Positions 1 to 6,961 of a stretch of 7,758 nt of DNA are shown here, piece after piece. The notes under the pieces are model-generated. The model worked only from the letters and a program-made list of their open reading frames with translations, was not told the origin of the DNA and made no database searches. The position numbers and the translations under genes are program-made. Each line of letters begins with the position of its first letter. The stretch's first letter is position 1. Source of the DNA: an uncultured Lachnospiraceae bacterium (lineage in GTDB: Bacteria > Bacillota > Clostridia > Lachnospirales > Lachnospiraceae). The stretch covers positions 1 through 7,758 of the forward strand of contig CALGGL010000259.1 in assembly GCA_937915975.1 (NCBI GenBank). Reading direction: 5' to 3'.

Positions 1-12
1 CTCTTCCGATCT
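1..12. other. Illumina adapter remnant (sequencing artefact)
   Basis: The first 12 bases, ctcttccgatct, are identical to the 3' end shared by the Illumina TruSeq read 1 and read 2 adapters. The match stops exactly where an adapter would meet its insert, at the window edge, and lies inside a helicase reading frame that would continue beyond it. A chance 12-base match at precisely base 1 is improbable. I infer untrimmed adapter at a contig end, so these bases and the residues they would encode should not be treated as genomic. Confidence 0.93.
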
Positions 13-1586
13 GGCTTAAAAATACGTATAGCACGACCACGCATCTGGTTACTCAGCATAAACGCACCGACAAAGCTTGCAAGTATAAGTGAATTAATAC
101 AAGGTGAATCCCAGCCTTCTCCAAGAAGTGATTTAGTTCCGATTATTGCTTTTATATAGCCTTGTGTGAAAATCTCCGTAACAGCACCTGTAAGAAAATG
201 TGCGTCCCCAACGGCATTCACCTTAAGATAATCATTTTCATCAAGATTTCCTGCTTTGGAAAATGTAATTTTACCCGAGTCACCTACTGCCTCCAAAAGA
301 GCATCCCTTGCCTCTGCAGGGATAATTACTACGGTTCCGCAAAGAACACCAAGTCTTATATTATTCATGGACTCACTTTCACGTCTAAGCTGTTCAAAGA
401 AAGGCAGTACACCGAGGGAAGTAACATCCTCTTCGGTACCAAGAGCTTTTTCATATTCCTTTCTGATAAAATCAGTAAGTATAAGCATACGAAGGCTGTC
501 CCCGAAACCTTTATACTCCGAAGCTACAACCTCTTTTATACTTTTACATTTACCCTTTGAGGTCATAAGCAGCTTTTCTATATTATCATTTATTACAAGA
601 CAGACCTGTTTTTTCTCTATAAGTCCAGCTCTTTTAAGCTCATTTTCAAGAGCTTCCATATACCCCTCTTCAGTAACATACAAATCGGGATTATCATATA
701 TCATATCCTGAAGTATATTTTGAAGCTTAGTTTCATTTCCGATATTTTTTTCATTTATCTCTTTTGAACGACCTGTATAGCTCCTTAAAACCTTTAAAAA
801 TGTACTGTCGGTTTTAAGTTTTTCCTGAAACTCCCTGCTTCTTTCCTTAAACTTATCTATCTCGGCAATCTCTTCCTCTGTCGGATAGTTAAAATATACA
901 TAATCCTGATGCGGGCAGAGACTTCCCTCCTTAACAAGCTCAGGTACGGCGATTTCCTCATCAATTTCACCGCACATACTCATATATCTTTCCCAAAGCT
1001 CAGGAGTTGAATCATAAGGCGGAGTTGCCGTAAGAGATATAATTTTCGGTTCATCAAGCGATGATTTGAATTCTTCAAGAGCTTTCCACCACTCTGTTCT
1101 AAGGTGATGACATTCATCCAGACAAAGCACCTTTATTCCGTTATTTTTCATCTCGGAAACAAGGTCAAAGCCGACGTAGTCAACCTCCTCGGAAAAGCCC
1201 ACGCTCTGGGATGAGGTTTCATCCTCACTAAGTATACCCTTGTAATGATTCATCGCACTGTGAAGTGCCTGATAAGTAGAAATTGTTATAACCTTAGGTG
1301 CTTTTAAATCCTGTGATATATAATCGGAGGCATTAAGTCCGTCATTTAAAAATGCCTCTGCAATTCTTGCCTCCCACTGTTCTCTTATGGTAATCGAAGG
1401 CGTAAGAATAAGCGCAGGCTCGGAAAGCCTTGCTATAAGCTCTATACCAAGTGTTGTCTTACCCGAACCCGGTGCTGCCACTATATGAATTTTTCCATCA
1501 TCAAGATGTTTTTTTGAATGTTCCAGAACCCTAGCCTGATAGTTACGCCAAGCACCTTTAAATTTCATGATATTCGAATAGTTCAT
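13..1586 (-). CDS. Superfamily 2 DExH-box helicase, 3' end missing
   Basis: This is an ATP-dependent nucleic-acid helicase or translocase; about 525 residues are visible and the C-terminus lies beyond the window. I read the frame through by hand and found no stop. An N-terminal WRNYQ element (about residues 13-17, Q-motif-like) precedes Walker A AAPGSGKT (37-44), the Walker B DECH box (157-160), motif III TAT (186-188), a probable motif IV at LILTDF (368-373), motif V around GEGWDSP (489-495) and motif VI QMRGRAIR (514-521). All core motifs are intact. About 175 residues separate motifs III and IV and about 110 separate IV and V, much more than in a minimal helicase, so there are accessory insertions. 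The ATG at 1586-1584 has AAAGGA 10 bases upstream and sits 19 bases after the patatin stop, suggesting co-transcription. The substrate is unknown. The motifs resemble restriction-type (ResIII/UvrB-like) SF2 enzymes, and no nuclease domain is visible in the part present. Confidence 0.9.
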
Positions 1587-1605
1587 TTTATTCTTATCCT
1601 TTTGT

Positions 1606-2547
1606 TTAGCTGTTAAGATATGCTCTTAACTCATCCATATGCTTTTTTGTTTCTTCATATCCAACATAGTATAGATGTCCGAGCTTTTCCATATCTCCCT
1701 CAAGTCTTCCGACATCATTTATAAAATCAGTTGGATAAATTACATATATTCTTCCCTCATCATGAAGCTTTTCCATGTATGCACGCTGCTCATTTTCAAA
1801 ATGATTTACATGGATAAGCCCCTCTGCAAATTCAGGATATTTGTGATAAAAACGTCTTATTCTGTCTGCATTTTTTTCGCTTTCATCCTTACGAAATCCC
1901 TTCGGTCTTGTAGATACAGCGACTATCTTGTCATAGCCCTCATCTATCGCCCACTGACAAGGAATCTTGTCACCGCTTCCGCCATCTAAGTATTTTTCAC
2001 CTTCAACAATAACCGGTTTTGATACAAATGGCATGGATGCCGAAGCTCTTACCGCCTGAAATATATCAGGTGTCTTGCCAAGCTCAAAATATGCAGGCTT
2101 GCCATCCTTAAGTGCAGTTGCCACAGCAACAAATCTCTGCTTTCCGCTATTTACTCTTTCCATATCCAAAGGTTCTATCTCATTAAAGTCATTAAATACA
2201 AAATCAAAGCCGTAAACACCCTTGCTTTCTTTTACTGCCTTTAAACCTACATATCTTGGATTATGCCTATAAGTCAGATTGACACGTCCGCCTCTTCCTA
2301 TCTGTCCTGCGACATAATTCATTCCGTTTAATGCTCCGGCAGATACACCGATAACACTTTCAAAATTAAGGTCCTGATACATAAGATAATCAACAACAGC
2401 ATTGGTAAAAACGCCTCTGAATGCACCACCCTCAAGCACAAGACATCCTTTGGTTATATTGTCACTTGCTTTTTTCTTGGGTATCTTATCGATCTTAGAC
2501 CATACCTTTTTATTACGATTTTCACTTTTTATATCTGAGTTTACCAT
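1606..2547 (-). CDS. Patatin-like phospholipase, YjjU-type
   Basis: A 313-residue serine hydrolase predicted to cleave acyl esters of phospholipids or other lipids with a Ser-Asp dyad. The patatin signatures are complete and in order: the oxyanion-hole glycine loop GGAFRG (40-45), the nucleophile elbow GVSAG with Ser69 (67-71), the ASASMPF segment (169-174 region), and the catalytic Asp188 in DGG (188-190). The C-terminal 75 or so residues, with HVNHFENEQ and RIYVIYPTD, resemble the extra domain of E. coli YjjU-like patatins (DUF6363). The first 30 residues are a Lys/Asn/Asp-rich extension with no signal peptide or membrane segment, so the protein is probably cytosolic. The ATG is supported by AAAGGA 7 bases upstream. 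It starts 19 bases after thrH and ends 19 bases before the helicase, so it is probably in an operon with both. No CD-NTase or other CBASS gene is visible, so an antiphage CapV-like role is not supported. The natural substrate is unknown. Confidence 0.9.
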   Translation of the reverse strand: MVNSDIKSENRNKKVWSKIDKIPKKKASDNITKGCLVLEGGAFRGVFTNAVVDYLMYQDLNFESVIGVSAGALNGMNYVAGQIGRGGRVNLTYRHNPRYVGLKAVKESKGVYGFDFVFNDFNEIEPLDMERVNSGKQRFVAVATALKDGKPAYFELGKTPDIFQAVRASASMPFVSKPVIVEGEKYLDGGSGDKIPCQWAIDEGYDKIVAVSTRPKGFRKDESEKNADRIRRFYHKYPEFAEGLIHVNHFENEQRAYMEKLHDEGRIYVIYPTDFINDVGRLEGDMEKLGHLYYVGYEETKKHMDELRAYLNS

Positions 2548-2566
2548 CCTGATGTCCTTTCATATA

Positions 2567-3169
2567 CTACTGAATTACCTTCTTTATAGCCTCAAGAAGC
2601 TCAGAATACTCTTCAAAAGCAGGTAATTCAGGATAATCCTTCTTAATCTGCTCAGTACTCTTAAATAAGAAGCCTGCCTTGCTTGCCAAAATCATACCAA
2701 GGTCATTGAAGCTGTCACCGCTTGCTATGGTTTCGTAGCCTATGGACTGAAGAGCCTTAACCGTAGTAAGCTTAGACTTCTCACATCTCATCTTATATCC
2801 CGTAATCTCACCGTTTGGAGCAACCTCAAGCGAATTACAGAATATAGTCGGCCAACCAAGCTTTTCCATAAGAGGCTTAGCAAACTCCTCAAATGTATCA
2901 CTAAGTATTATAACCTGACACATGGAACGTAATTCATCCAAAAATTCCTTAGCTCCCGGCATAGGGTCTATCTTAGCAATTGTATCCTGTATCTCTTTTA
3001 AACCAAGCCCGTGTTTCTTAAGTATTCCGAGTCTTTCCTTCATCAATTTATCATAATCAGGCTCATCTCTCGTTGTTCTTTTAAGCTCCGGAATCCCGCT
3101 TTCCTCTGCAAACGCTATCCAAATCTCAGGAACTAAAACACCTTCCATATCCAAACAAGTAATATACAT
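2567..3169 (-). CDS. thrH: ThrH phosphoserine phosphatase / homoserine phosphotransferase
   Basis: A 200-residue HAD-superfamily enzyme that closely resembles Pseudomonas ThrH along its whole length as I recall it, including the opening CLDMEGVLVPEIWIAFAE and the TTRDEPDYDKLM segment. ThrH dephosphorylates phosphoserine and can pass the phosphate to homoserine, giving O-phosphohomoserine, the substrate of threonine synthase. HAD motif I is D7-M-E9-G, with Glu where most HAD phosphatases have Asp, as in characterised ThrH. Motif II is S90-D91-T92; a motif III lysine lies among K131, K133 and K138; motif IV is GDSFND (151-156). There is no signal peptide, so it acts in the cytosol. Length matches the family (about 205 residues). 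The ATG at 3169-3167 has a strong GGAGGT ribosome binding site. It lies directly downstream of metA, another homoserine-consuming enzyme, which supports a role at the homoserine branch point rather than only in serine synthesis. Confidence 0.9.
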   Translation of the reverse strand: MYITCLDMEGVLVPEIWIAFAEESGIPELKRTTRDEPDYDKLMKERLGILKKHGLGLKEIQDTIAKIDPMPGAKEFLDELRSMCQVIILSDTFEEFAKPLMEKLGWPTIFCNSLEVAPNGEITGYKMRCEKSKLTTVKALQSIGYETIASGDSFNDLGMILASKAGFLFKSTEQIKKDYPELPAFEEYSELLEAIKKVIQ

Positions 3170-3176
3170 TATTTTT

Positions 3177-3182
3177 ACCTCC
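3177..3182 (-). promoter_or_regulatory. Ribosome binding site of thrH
   Basis: On the minus strand this reads GGAGGT, a near-perfect Shine-Dalgarno sequence, 7 bases before the thrH ATG. It fixes the start of thrH. Its strength suggests independent translation initiation, consistent with the 63-base gap from metA. Confidence 0.8.
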
Positions 3183-3232
3183 GTAAATTAAGTTATAAGT
3201 GTAATTATTTTATTATAAAGCTTTTTATCTTT

Positions 3233-4183
3233 CTATTTTTTATATGGCTTATAACTGTTACTGTTATTATCATTTCCAGTCCAATCATATGGAGTAACCT
3301 GATAAACATAGTAGTTAAGCCAGTTTGAATATAACGTATTTGCGTGACATCTCCAGGATTTCACCGGTTTATTATCCGGATTATTATCCTTATAATAATT
3401 TACCGGGATATCGGGATTTATTCCCTTATCCAAATCACGCTTATACTCCTTATCAAGTGTAAGGGTATCGTACTCCGGATGTCCGGTTACAAATATATTC
3501 TTACCACCCTCACCTATGATAAGATATGGACCTGTTATATCTGATTCGGCAACAATTTCAAGTAACGGATTATCAACCACCGCATCCTTATCTATTCCGG
3601 TATATCTTGATTGAGGCACCATAAAGGTATCGTCAAAGCCTCTTATAAGCTCTGTCTTTTTATGTATAGGATAATGCTCATATACTCCCGAAAGCTTTTT
3701 ATCAAGCCTTATCTTCTTTACACCGTATCTGTAATAAAGACCTGCCTGAGCACCCCAGCATATATGAAGGGTTGAGGTGACATTTTCCTTTGACCAGTCC
3801 ATTATCTCGGTAAGCTCATCCCAGTAGTCCACCTCTTCAAATTCCATAAGTTCAACAGGAGCTCCCGTAATGATAAGGCCGTCCCACTTTCTGTGCTTTA
3901 CAGATGCAAAATCCGTATAAAACTTCGCAAGATGAGACTCTGATACATTTTTTGACTCATAGGATACTGTCCTTATAAAGGAAATATTTACCTGAAGCGG
4001 TGTATTGGATAAGCTTCGAAGTAAGCAAAGCTCCGTATCTTCCTTAAGAGGCATAAGATTAAGGATAAGCACGTCAAGCGGACGTATGTCCTGCGTGGTT
4101 GCACGGTGCTCATCCATAACAAATATATTTTCATCCTCAAGTATTTTTTTTACAGGTAAATCATTAAAAACTCTAATTGGCAT
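3233..4183 (-). CDS. metAA: Homoserine O-acetyltransferase (MetA family)
   Basis: A 316-residue enzyme of the MetA (homoserine O-succinyltransferase) fold that activates homoserine in the first committed step of methionine synthesis, in the cytosol. The catalytic residues fall exactly where the family numbering places them: Cys142 in HICWGAQ, His235 and Glu237 in GHPEYD. Residue 111, in TGAPVELMEF, is Glu. In this family Glu111 (as in Bacillus cereus) is associated with acetyl-CoA use and Gly111 (as in E. coli) with succinyl-CoA, so I call it an acetyltransferase despite the usual family name. The Asn/Ser/Tyr/Lys-rich last 12 or so residues are a short tail beyond the conserved core. The ATG at 4183-4181 has GGAAGG 8 bases upstream. 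It follows ligA after 96 bases and precedes thrH by 63. No SAM riboswitch or T-box is recognisable upstream. Family assignment is very secure; acyl-donor choice rests on one residue. Confidence 0.93.
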   Translation of the reverse strand: MPIRVFNDLPVKKILEDENIFVMDEHRATTQDIRPLDVLILNLMPLKEDTELCLLRSLSNTPLQVNISFIRTVSYESKNVSESHLAKFYTDFASVKHRKWDGLIITGAPVELMEFEEVDYWDELTEIMDWSKENVTSTLHICWGAQAGLYYRYGVKKIRLDKKLSGVYEHYPIHKKTELIRGFDDTFMVPQSRYTGIDKDAVVDNPLLEIVAESDITGPYLIIGEGGKNIFVTGHPEYDTLTLDKEYKRDLDKGINPDIPVNYYKDNNPDNKPVKSWRCHANTLYSNWLNYYVYQVTPYDWTGNDNNSNSYKPYKK

Positions 4184-4190
4184 AGCATTA

Positions 4191-4197
4191 ACCTTCC
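4191..4197 (-). promoter_or_regulatory. Ribosome binding site of metA
   Basis: On the minus strand this reads GGAAGGT, ending 7 bases before the metA ATG. It supports that ATG, which also gives residue numbers that place Cys142, His235 and Glu237 exactly on the family's catalytic positions. Confidence 0.7.
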
Positions 4198-4211
4198 GTC
4201 ATTATTTATTG

Positions 4212-4240
4212 ATTAAAGCATACAAAGCATATAACTTTAA
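4212..4240 (-). promoter_or_regulatory. Candidate promoter for metA (weak)
   Basis: In the 96-base gap between ligA and metA, the minus strand carries TGCTTTAAT (4220-4212), an extended -10 element with one mismatch to TATAAT. A poor -35 candidate, TTAAAG (4240-4235), lies 17 bases upstream. Transcription would begin about 30 bases before the metA ribosome binding site and ATG. A direct repeat ATGCTTT-GT-ATGCTTT overlaps the spacer and -10 and could be a regulator site or chance in AT-rich DNA. The gap size supports a separate promoter; the exact bases are uncertain. Confidence 0.3.
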
Positions 4241-4257
4241 TATGTTTATTCTTGTTC

Positions 4258-4270
4258 GTTATAATATAAC
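4258..4270. repeat. Short inverted repeat in the ligA-metA gap
   Basis: The bases gttata-a-tataac form a perfect 6-base inverted repeat with a one-base centre, starting about 10 bases after the ligA stop. There is no room for a hairpin loop and it contains only one G-C pair per arm, so it is not a terminator. It could be a small operator or simply AT-rich chance. Confidence 0.3.
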
Positions 4271-4279
4271 ACTTTTATT

Positions 4280-6223
4280 TTATAACTTCAAGAAGTCCTC
4301 TTCTGAAATGATTGGTATGCCCAAATCCTTTGCCTTTTTATTCTTTGAAGAATTGGACATCACATCATTATTGATAAGATAATCGGTTTTTGAAGATACA
4401 CTTCCCGCAACCTTTCCGCCTCTGTCCTCGATAAGCTTTTTCAACTCATCTCTGTTGGAAAAGCTGTTAAGAGAGCCGGTTATCACAAAAGTCTTACCCT
4501 CCAAATCCTGTTCCTTATCATTTACCTCCTCCATAAGAGTTACCTCATCAAGTATCGCACGGAGCACTCTGATATTTTCCTCATTTGCAAAATAGGAAAC
4601 TATTCCCCCGGCAATAACTCCGCCGATTTTTTCTATCTGTGCAAACTCCTCTTCAGAAGCATTGATAATCTTTTCTATATCATTCTTAAAGAATTTACAT
4701 ATAAGCTTCGCTGTTGCATGACCGACATTTAATATACCGAGGCCGTAAATTACTCTTGTCAGGTCAGTATTTCTTGATGCATTTACCGACTCAATCATAT
4801 TGTCATAGGACTTTCTTCCAAAGCCCTCCATATTAACAATCTCATCCTCATATCTATCCAGATGATATATATCGTAAAGCTCGACCAAAAAGCCTTTATC
4901 CAAAAATTTCTCAAGTGTTGCCTCGGACATGCCGTCTATATTCATGGCATTTCTCGATACAAAATGTGTAAAAAGCTTTATAGACTTTGCCGGACACTCA
5001 GGATTCGGGCAATAAAGCGTCTCAACATCGTTTTCCTTTCTTAGCTCGGTTTTCTTACCGCAAGCCGGACAGATATCGGGAACAACCAGATTACCGCTCT
5101 TTGTAACATTCTCACTTATCTGAGGAATTATCATATTTGCCTTATAGACTTTAATTGTATCACCTATTCCAAGCTTAAGCTGCTTGGCAATACTTACGTT
5201 GTGTATACTGGCGCGACTTACAGAGGTACCTTCGAGCTCAACGGTATCAAATATAGCAACCGGATTAATAAGTCCTGTTCTTGACGGACTCCACTCTATA
5301 TGACGTAATACTGTTTCCGCCTCCTCATCAGCCCATTTAAAGGCAATGGAATCACGCGGAAACTTTGCTGTTCTTCCTAAAGATCGTCCGTAAGCTATAT
5401 CATCAAAGGAAAGAACAAGTCCGTCTGACGGAAAAACATTTGAGCTGATTTTATCCGCAAAGCTCTTAACCACATCATGGATATTATCAGGTGTTACATC
5501 ATAATGCTCTACAACAGAAAATCCGAGCTCTGATAAGAAGTCAAAGCGTGAATTAACGGTTTTATCAACCGTCTCATCACCTGAATCAAGCATGGAAAAA
5601 GCAAAGAAATGCACATTTCTTTTTGCTGTTATCTCATTATTTAGCTGTCTTACGGAACCGCTGCATAGATTTCTCGGATTCTTATACTTTGATTCCACAT
5701 CTTCAATAGTCTGATTAATCTTCTCAAAATCCGTATAGGTTATTATCGCCTCACCTCTTATGGTAAGTGGTTTCTTATAAGTTATTTTCTTTGGAACATT
5801 GGCAAACACTTTTGCGTTATTGGTTATAACCTCGCCAATCTCACCGTTTCCTCTGGTGACAGCCTTAACGAGTTCTCCGTCCTCGTAGGTCAATACAACC
5901 GTAAGACCGTCAAGCTTCCATGACATAACGCCTTTCTTTCCGTTTAACCATGCGGCAAGATCATCAACGCTCTTAGTCTTATCAAGCGAAAGCATCGGTT
6001 CAGGATGTCTTTCTTTCGGAAGCTCACTTAATATCTCATATCCGACCTTGGATGTAGGGCTTCCGGACAAAACAAGTCCCGTTTCCTTTTCAAGTGCAAG
6101 CAATTCATCATATAATTTATCGTATTCAAAATTGCTCATTATCTCTCTGTCTTCCTGATAATAAGCTCTTGAAGCATCATTTAAAATCTTTACCAATTCC
6201 TTAATTCTCTCGGTCTTATCCAT
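4280..6223 (-). CDS. ligA: NAD+-dependent DNA ligase LigA, divergent active site
   Basis: A 647-residue NAD+-dependent DNA ligase that seals nicks in replication and repair. The full bacterial order is present: NMN-binding Ia domain (about 1-70, YYQEDREIMSNFEYD), nucleotidyltransferase domain with adenylation motif KLDG and Lys103 (103-106), OB fold (about 305-380, SRTGLINPVA), a four-cysteine zinc finger (C385, C388, C405, C410), helix-hairpin-helix repeats (about 420-555) and a C-terminal BRCT domain (about 572-647, GKTFVITG). Glu158, Arg184, Arg192, Asp267 and Lys296 match conserved E. coli positions. However, the Glu two residues before the adenylated Lys is Ser101, the motif IV DGVVIK lysine is Ser272, and TRGDG is TRGNG. 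I recall similar substitutions in other Lachnospiraceae LigA, so this seems a clade variant rather than decay; the frame is intact. The start follows an AGGAGG site overlapping the rluF stop, implying translational coupling. Whether it is the cell's only ligase cannot be told here. Confidence 0.95.
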   Translation of the reverse strand: MDKTERIKELVKILNDASRAYYQEDREIMSNFEYDKLYDELLALEKETGLVLSGSPTSKVGYEILSELPKERHPEPMLSLDKTKSVDDLAAWLNGKKGVMSWKLDGLTVVLTYEDGELVKAVTRGNGEIGEVITNNAKVFANVPKKITYKKPLTIRGEAIITYTDFEKINQTIEDVESKYKNPRNLCSGSVRQLNNEITAKRNVHFFAFSMLDSGDETVDKTVNSRFDFLSELGFSVVEHYDVTPDNIHDVVKSFADKISSNVFPSDGLVLSFDDIAYGRSLGRTAKFPRDSIAFKWADEEAETVLRHIEWSPSRTGLINPVAIFDTVELEGTSVSRASIHNVSIAKQLKLGIGDTIKVYKANMIIPQISENVTKSGNLVVPDICPACGKKTELRKENDVETLYCPNPECPAKSIKLFTHFVSRNAMNIDGMSEATLEKFLDKGFLVELYDIYHLDRYEDEIVNMEGFGRKSYDNMIESVNASRNTDLTRVIYGLGILNVGHATAKLICKFFKNDIEKIINASEEEFAQIEKIGGVIAGGIVSYFANEENIRVLRAILDEVTLMEEVNDKEQDLEGKTFVITGSLNSFSNRDELKKLIEDRGGKVAGSVSSKTDYLINNDVMSNSSKNKKAKDLGIPIISEEDFLKL

Positions 6224-6228
6224 AAAAA

Positions 6229-6234
6229 CCTCCT
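6229..6234 (-). promoter_or_regulatory. ligA ribosome binding site overlapping the rluF stop
   Basis: On the minus strand AGGAGG precedes the ligA ATG by 5 bases, and its first two bases belong to the rluF TAG stop (6235-6233). Ribosomes ending rluF therefore finish on the ligA Shine-Dalgarno sequence, an arrangement typical of translational coupling. It fixes the ligA start. Confidence 0.85.
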
Positions 6235-6943
6235 AATCGCAAAGCTTCCTCAATGCCTGTTCCTCTTCTTTTGTAAGCTCTCTAAAATCTCCAAGCTTAA
6301 GATTGCCCAGCTTCACATTCATTATTCTCACTCTTTTTAAATGCGATACTCTTACTCCAAAATATTCACACATTCTTCTTATCTGTCTGTTAAGTCCCTG
6401 TGTAAGTACAATTCTGAAGGATCTGGTTCCGACTCTTTCAACCTTACATCTTTTCGTAACCGTATCAAGGATCGGAACGCCGTTTGACATTCCGTCTATA
6501 AAATCATCTGTAACAGCTTTATTAATTCTTACAATATATTCCTTCTCATGATTGTTTCTTGATTTTTGGATAGCATTTGCCAAATCCCCATCATTTGTAA
6601 GAAGTAAAAGTCCTTGGGAATCCTTATCAAGTCTCCCCACATAATTTACCCTTACCGGAAATTCCACATAATTAAATATACTGTCCTTATCCGCATCCTT
6701 TGAGGTACATACGTATCCTCTTGGTTTATTGTATGCATATATCACGTTTTTTTGTTTTATACTAACGGGCTTACCCTCCAGGCATACCTTTGACGCTGCG
6801 GAAACCTTAGTTCCGAGATTGGCGGTTTCTCCATCCACAGTAACCTTGCCCTCTTCTATAAGCTTATCTGCCTGACGTCTTGAGCATACACCTGCTTCAC
6901 TTAAATATTTATTTAATCTTATATCATTATTCATTGAATTCAT
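6233..6943 (-). CDS. rluF: 23S rRNA pseudouridine synthase, RluF type
   Basis: A 236-residue pseudouridine synthase of the RsuA/RluB/RluE/RluF family. An N-terminal S4 RNA-binding domain (about 8-55, RLNKYLSEAGVCSRRQAD) is followed by the catalytic domain with GRLDKDSQGLLLLTNDGD, placing the catalytic aspartate at Asp106. I choose RluF over RluB or RsuA because of NHEKEYIV (131-138), GMSNGVPILDTVTKRCKV (151-168), GLNRQIRRMCEYFG (183-196) and RIMNV (206-210), which closely follow E. coli RluF; that enzyme modifies U2604 in the 23S peptidyl-transferase region. It lacks the long basic C-terminal tail of E. coli RluF (about 290 residues). The start is not decisive: ATG at 6943-6941 has only a weak AAGTGA-like site, and ATG at 6934-6932 (residue 4) would remove only MNS. 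It begins 18 bases after the membrane protein and runs straight into ligA. Confidence 0.9.
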   Translation of the reverse strand: MNSMNNDIRLNKYLSEAGVCSRRQADKLIEEGKVTVDGETANLGTKVSAASKVCLEGKPVSIKQKNVIYAYNKPRGYVCTSKDADKDSIFNYVEFPVRVNYVGRLDKDSQGLLLLTNDGDLANAIQKSRNNHEKEYIVRINKAVTDDFIDGMSNGVPILDTVTKRCKVERVGTRSFRIVLTQGLNRQIRRMCEYFGVRVSHLKRVRIMNVKLGNLKLGDFRELTKEEEQALRKLCD

Positions 6944-6961
6944 CTTTTATAATCACTTCAT

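Noticed and set aside
162..711. Two overlapping plus-strand open frames (162-560 and 256-711)
   Set aside because: They lie antisense to the helicase frame, which carries ordered conserved motifs. Their translations show no recognisable domain.
1606..2547. Patatin as a CapV-type CBASS effector
   Set aside because: No cyclic-nucleotide synthase or CBASS accessory gene is adjacent, and the C-terminal region fits the YjjU-type family better.
1675..2626. Plus-strand open frames opposite the patatin gene and the patatin-thrH junction
   Set aside because: They are antisense to genes with complete catalytic motifs and show no recognisable domain.
3183..3232. Promoter or terminator between metA and thrH
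   Set aside because: The minus strand has a TATAAT at 3217-3212, but no acceptable -35 at 16-18 bases. The AAAGCTTT palindrome is too short and lacks a GC stem and T-run.
4184..4279. SAM (S-box) or T-box riboswitch ahead of metA
   Set aside because: The gap is only 96 bases, very AT-rich, with no multi-stem structure, no terminator hairpin and no T-box sequence that I can recognise.
4280..6223. ligA as a pseudogene because of substituted active-site residues
   Set aside because: The frame is full length, all domains are present, the adenylated lysine is kept, and I recall similar substitutions in related Lachnospiraceae ligases.
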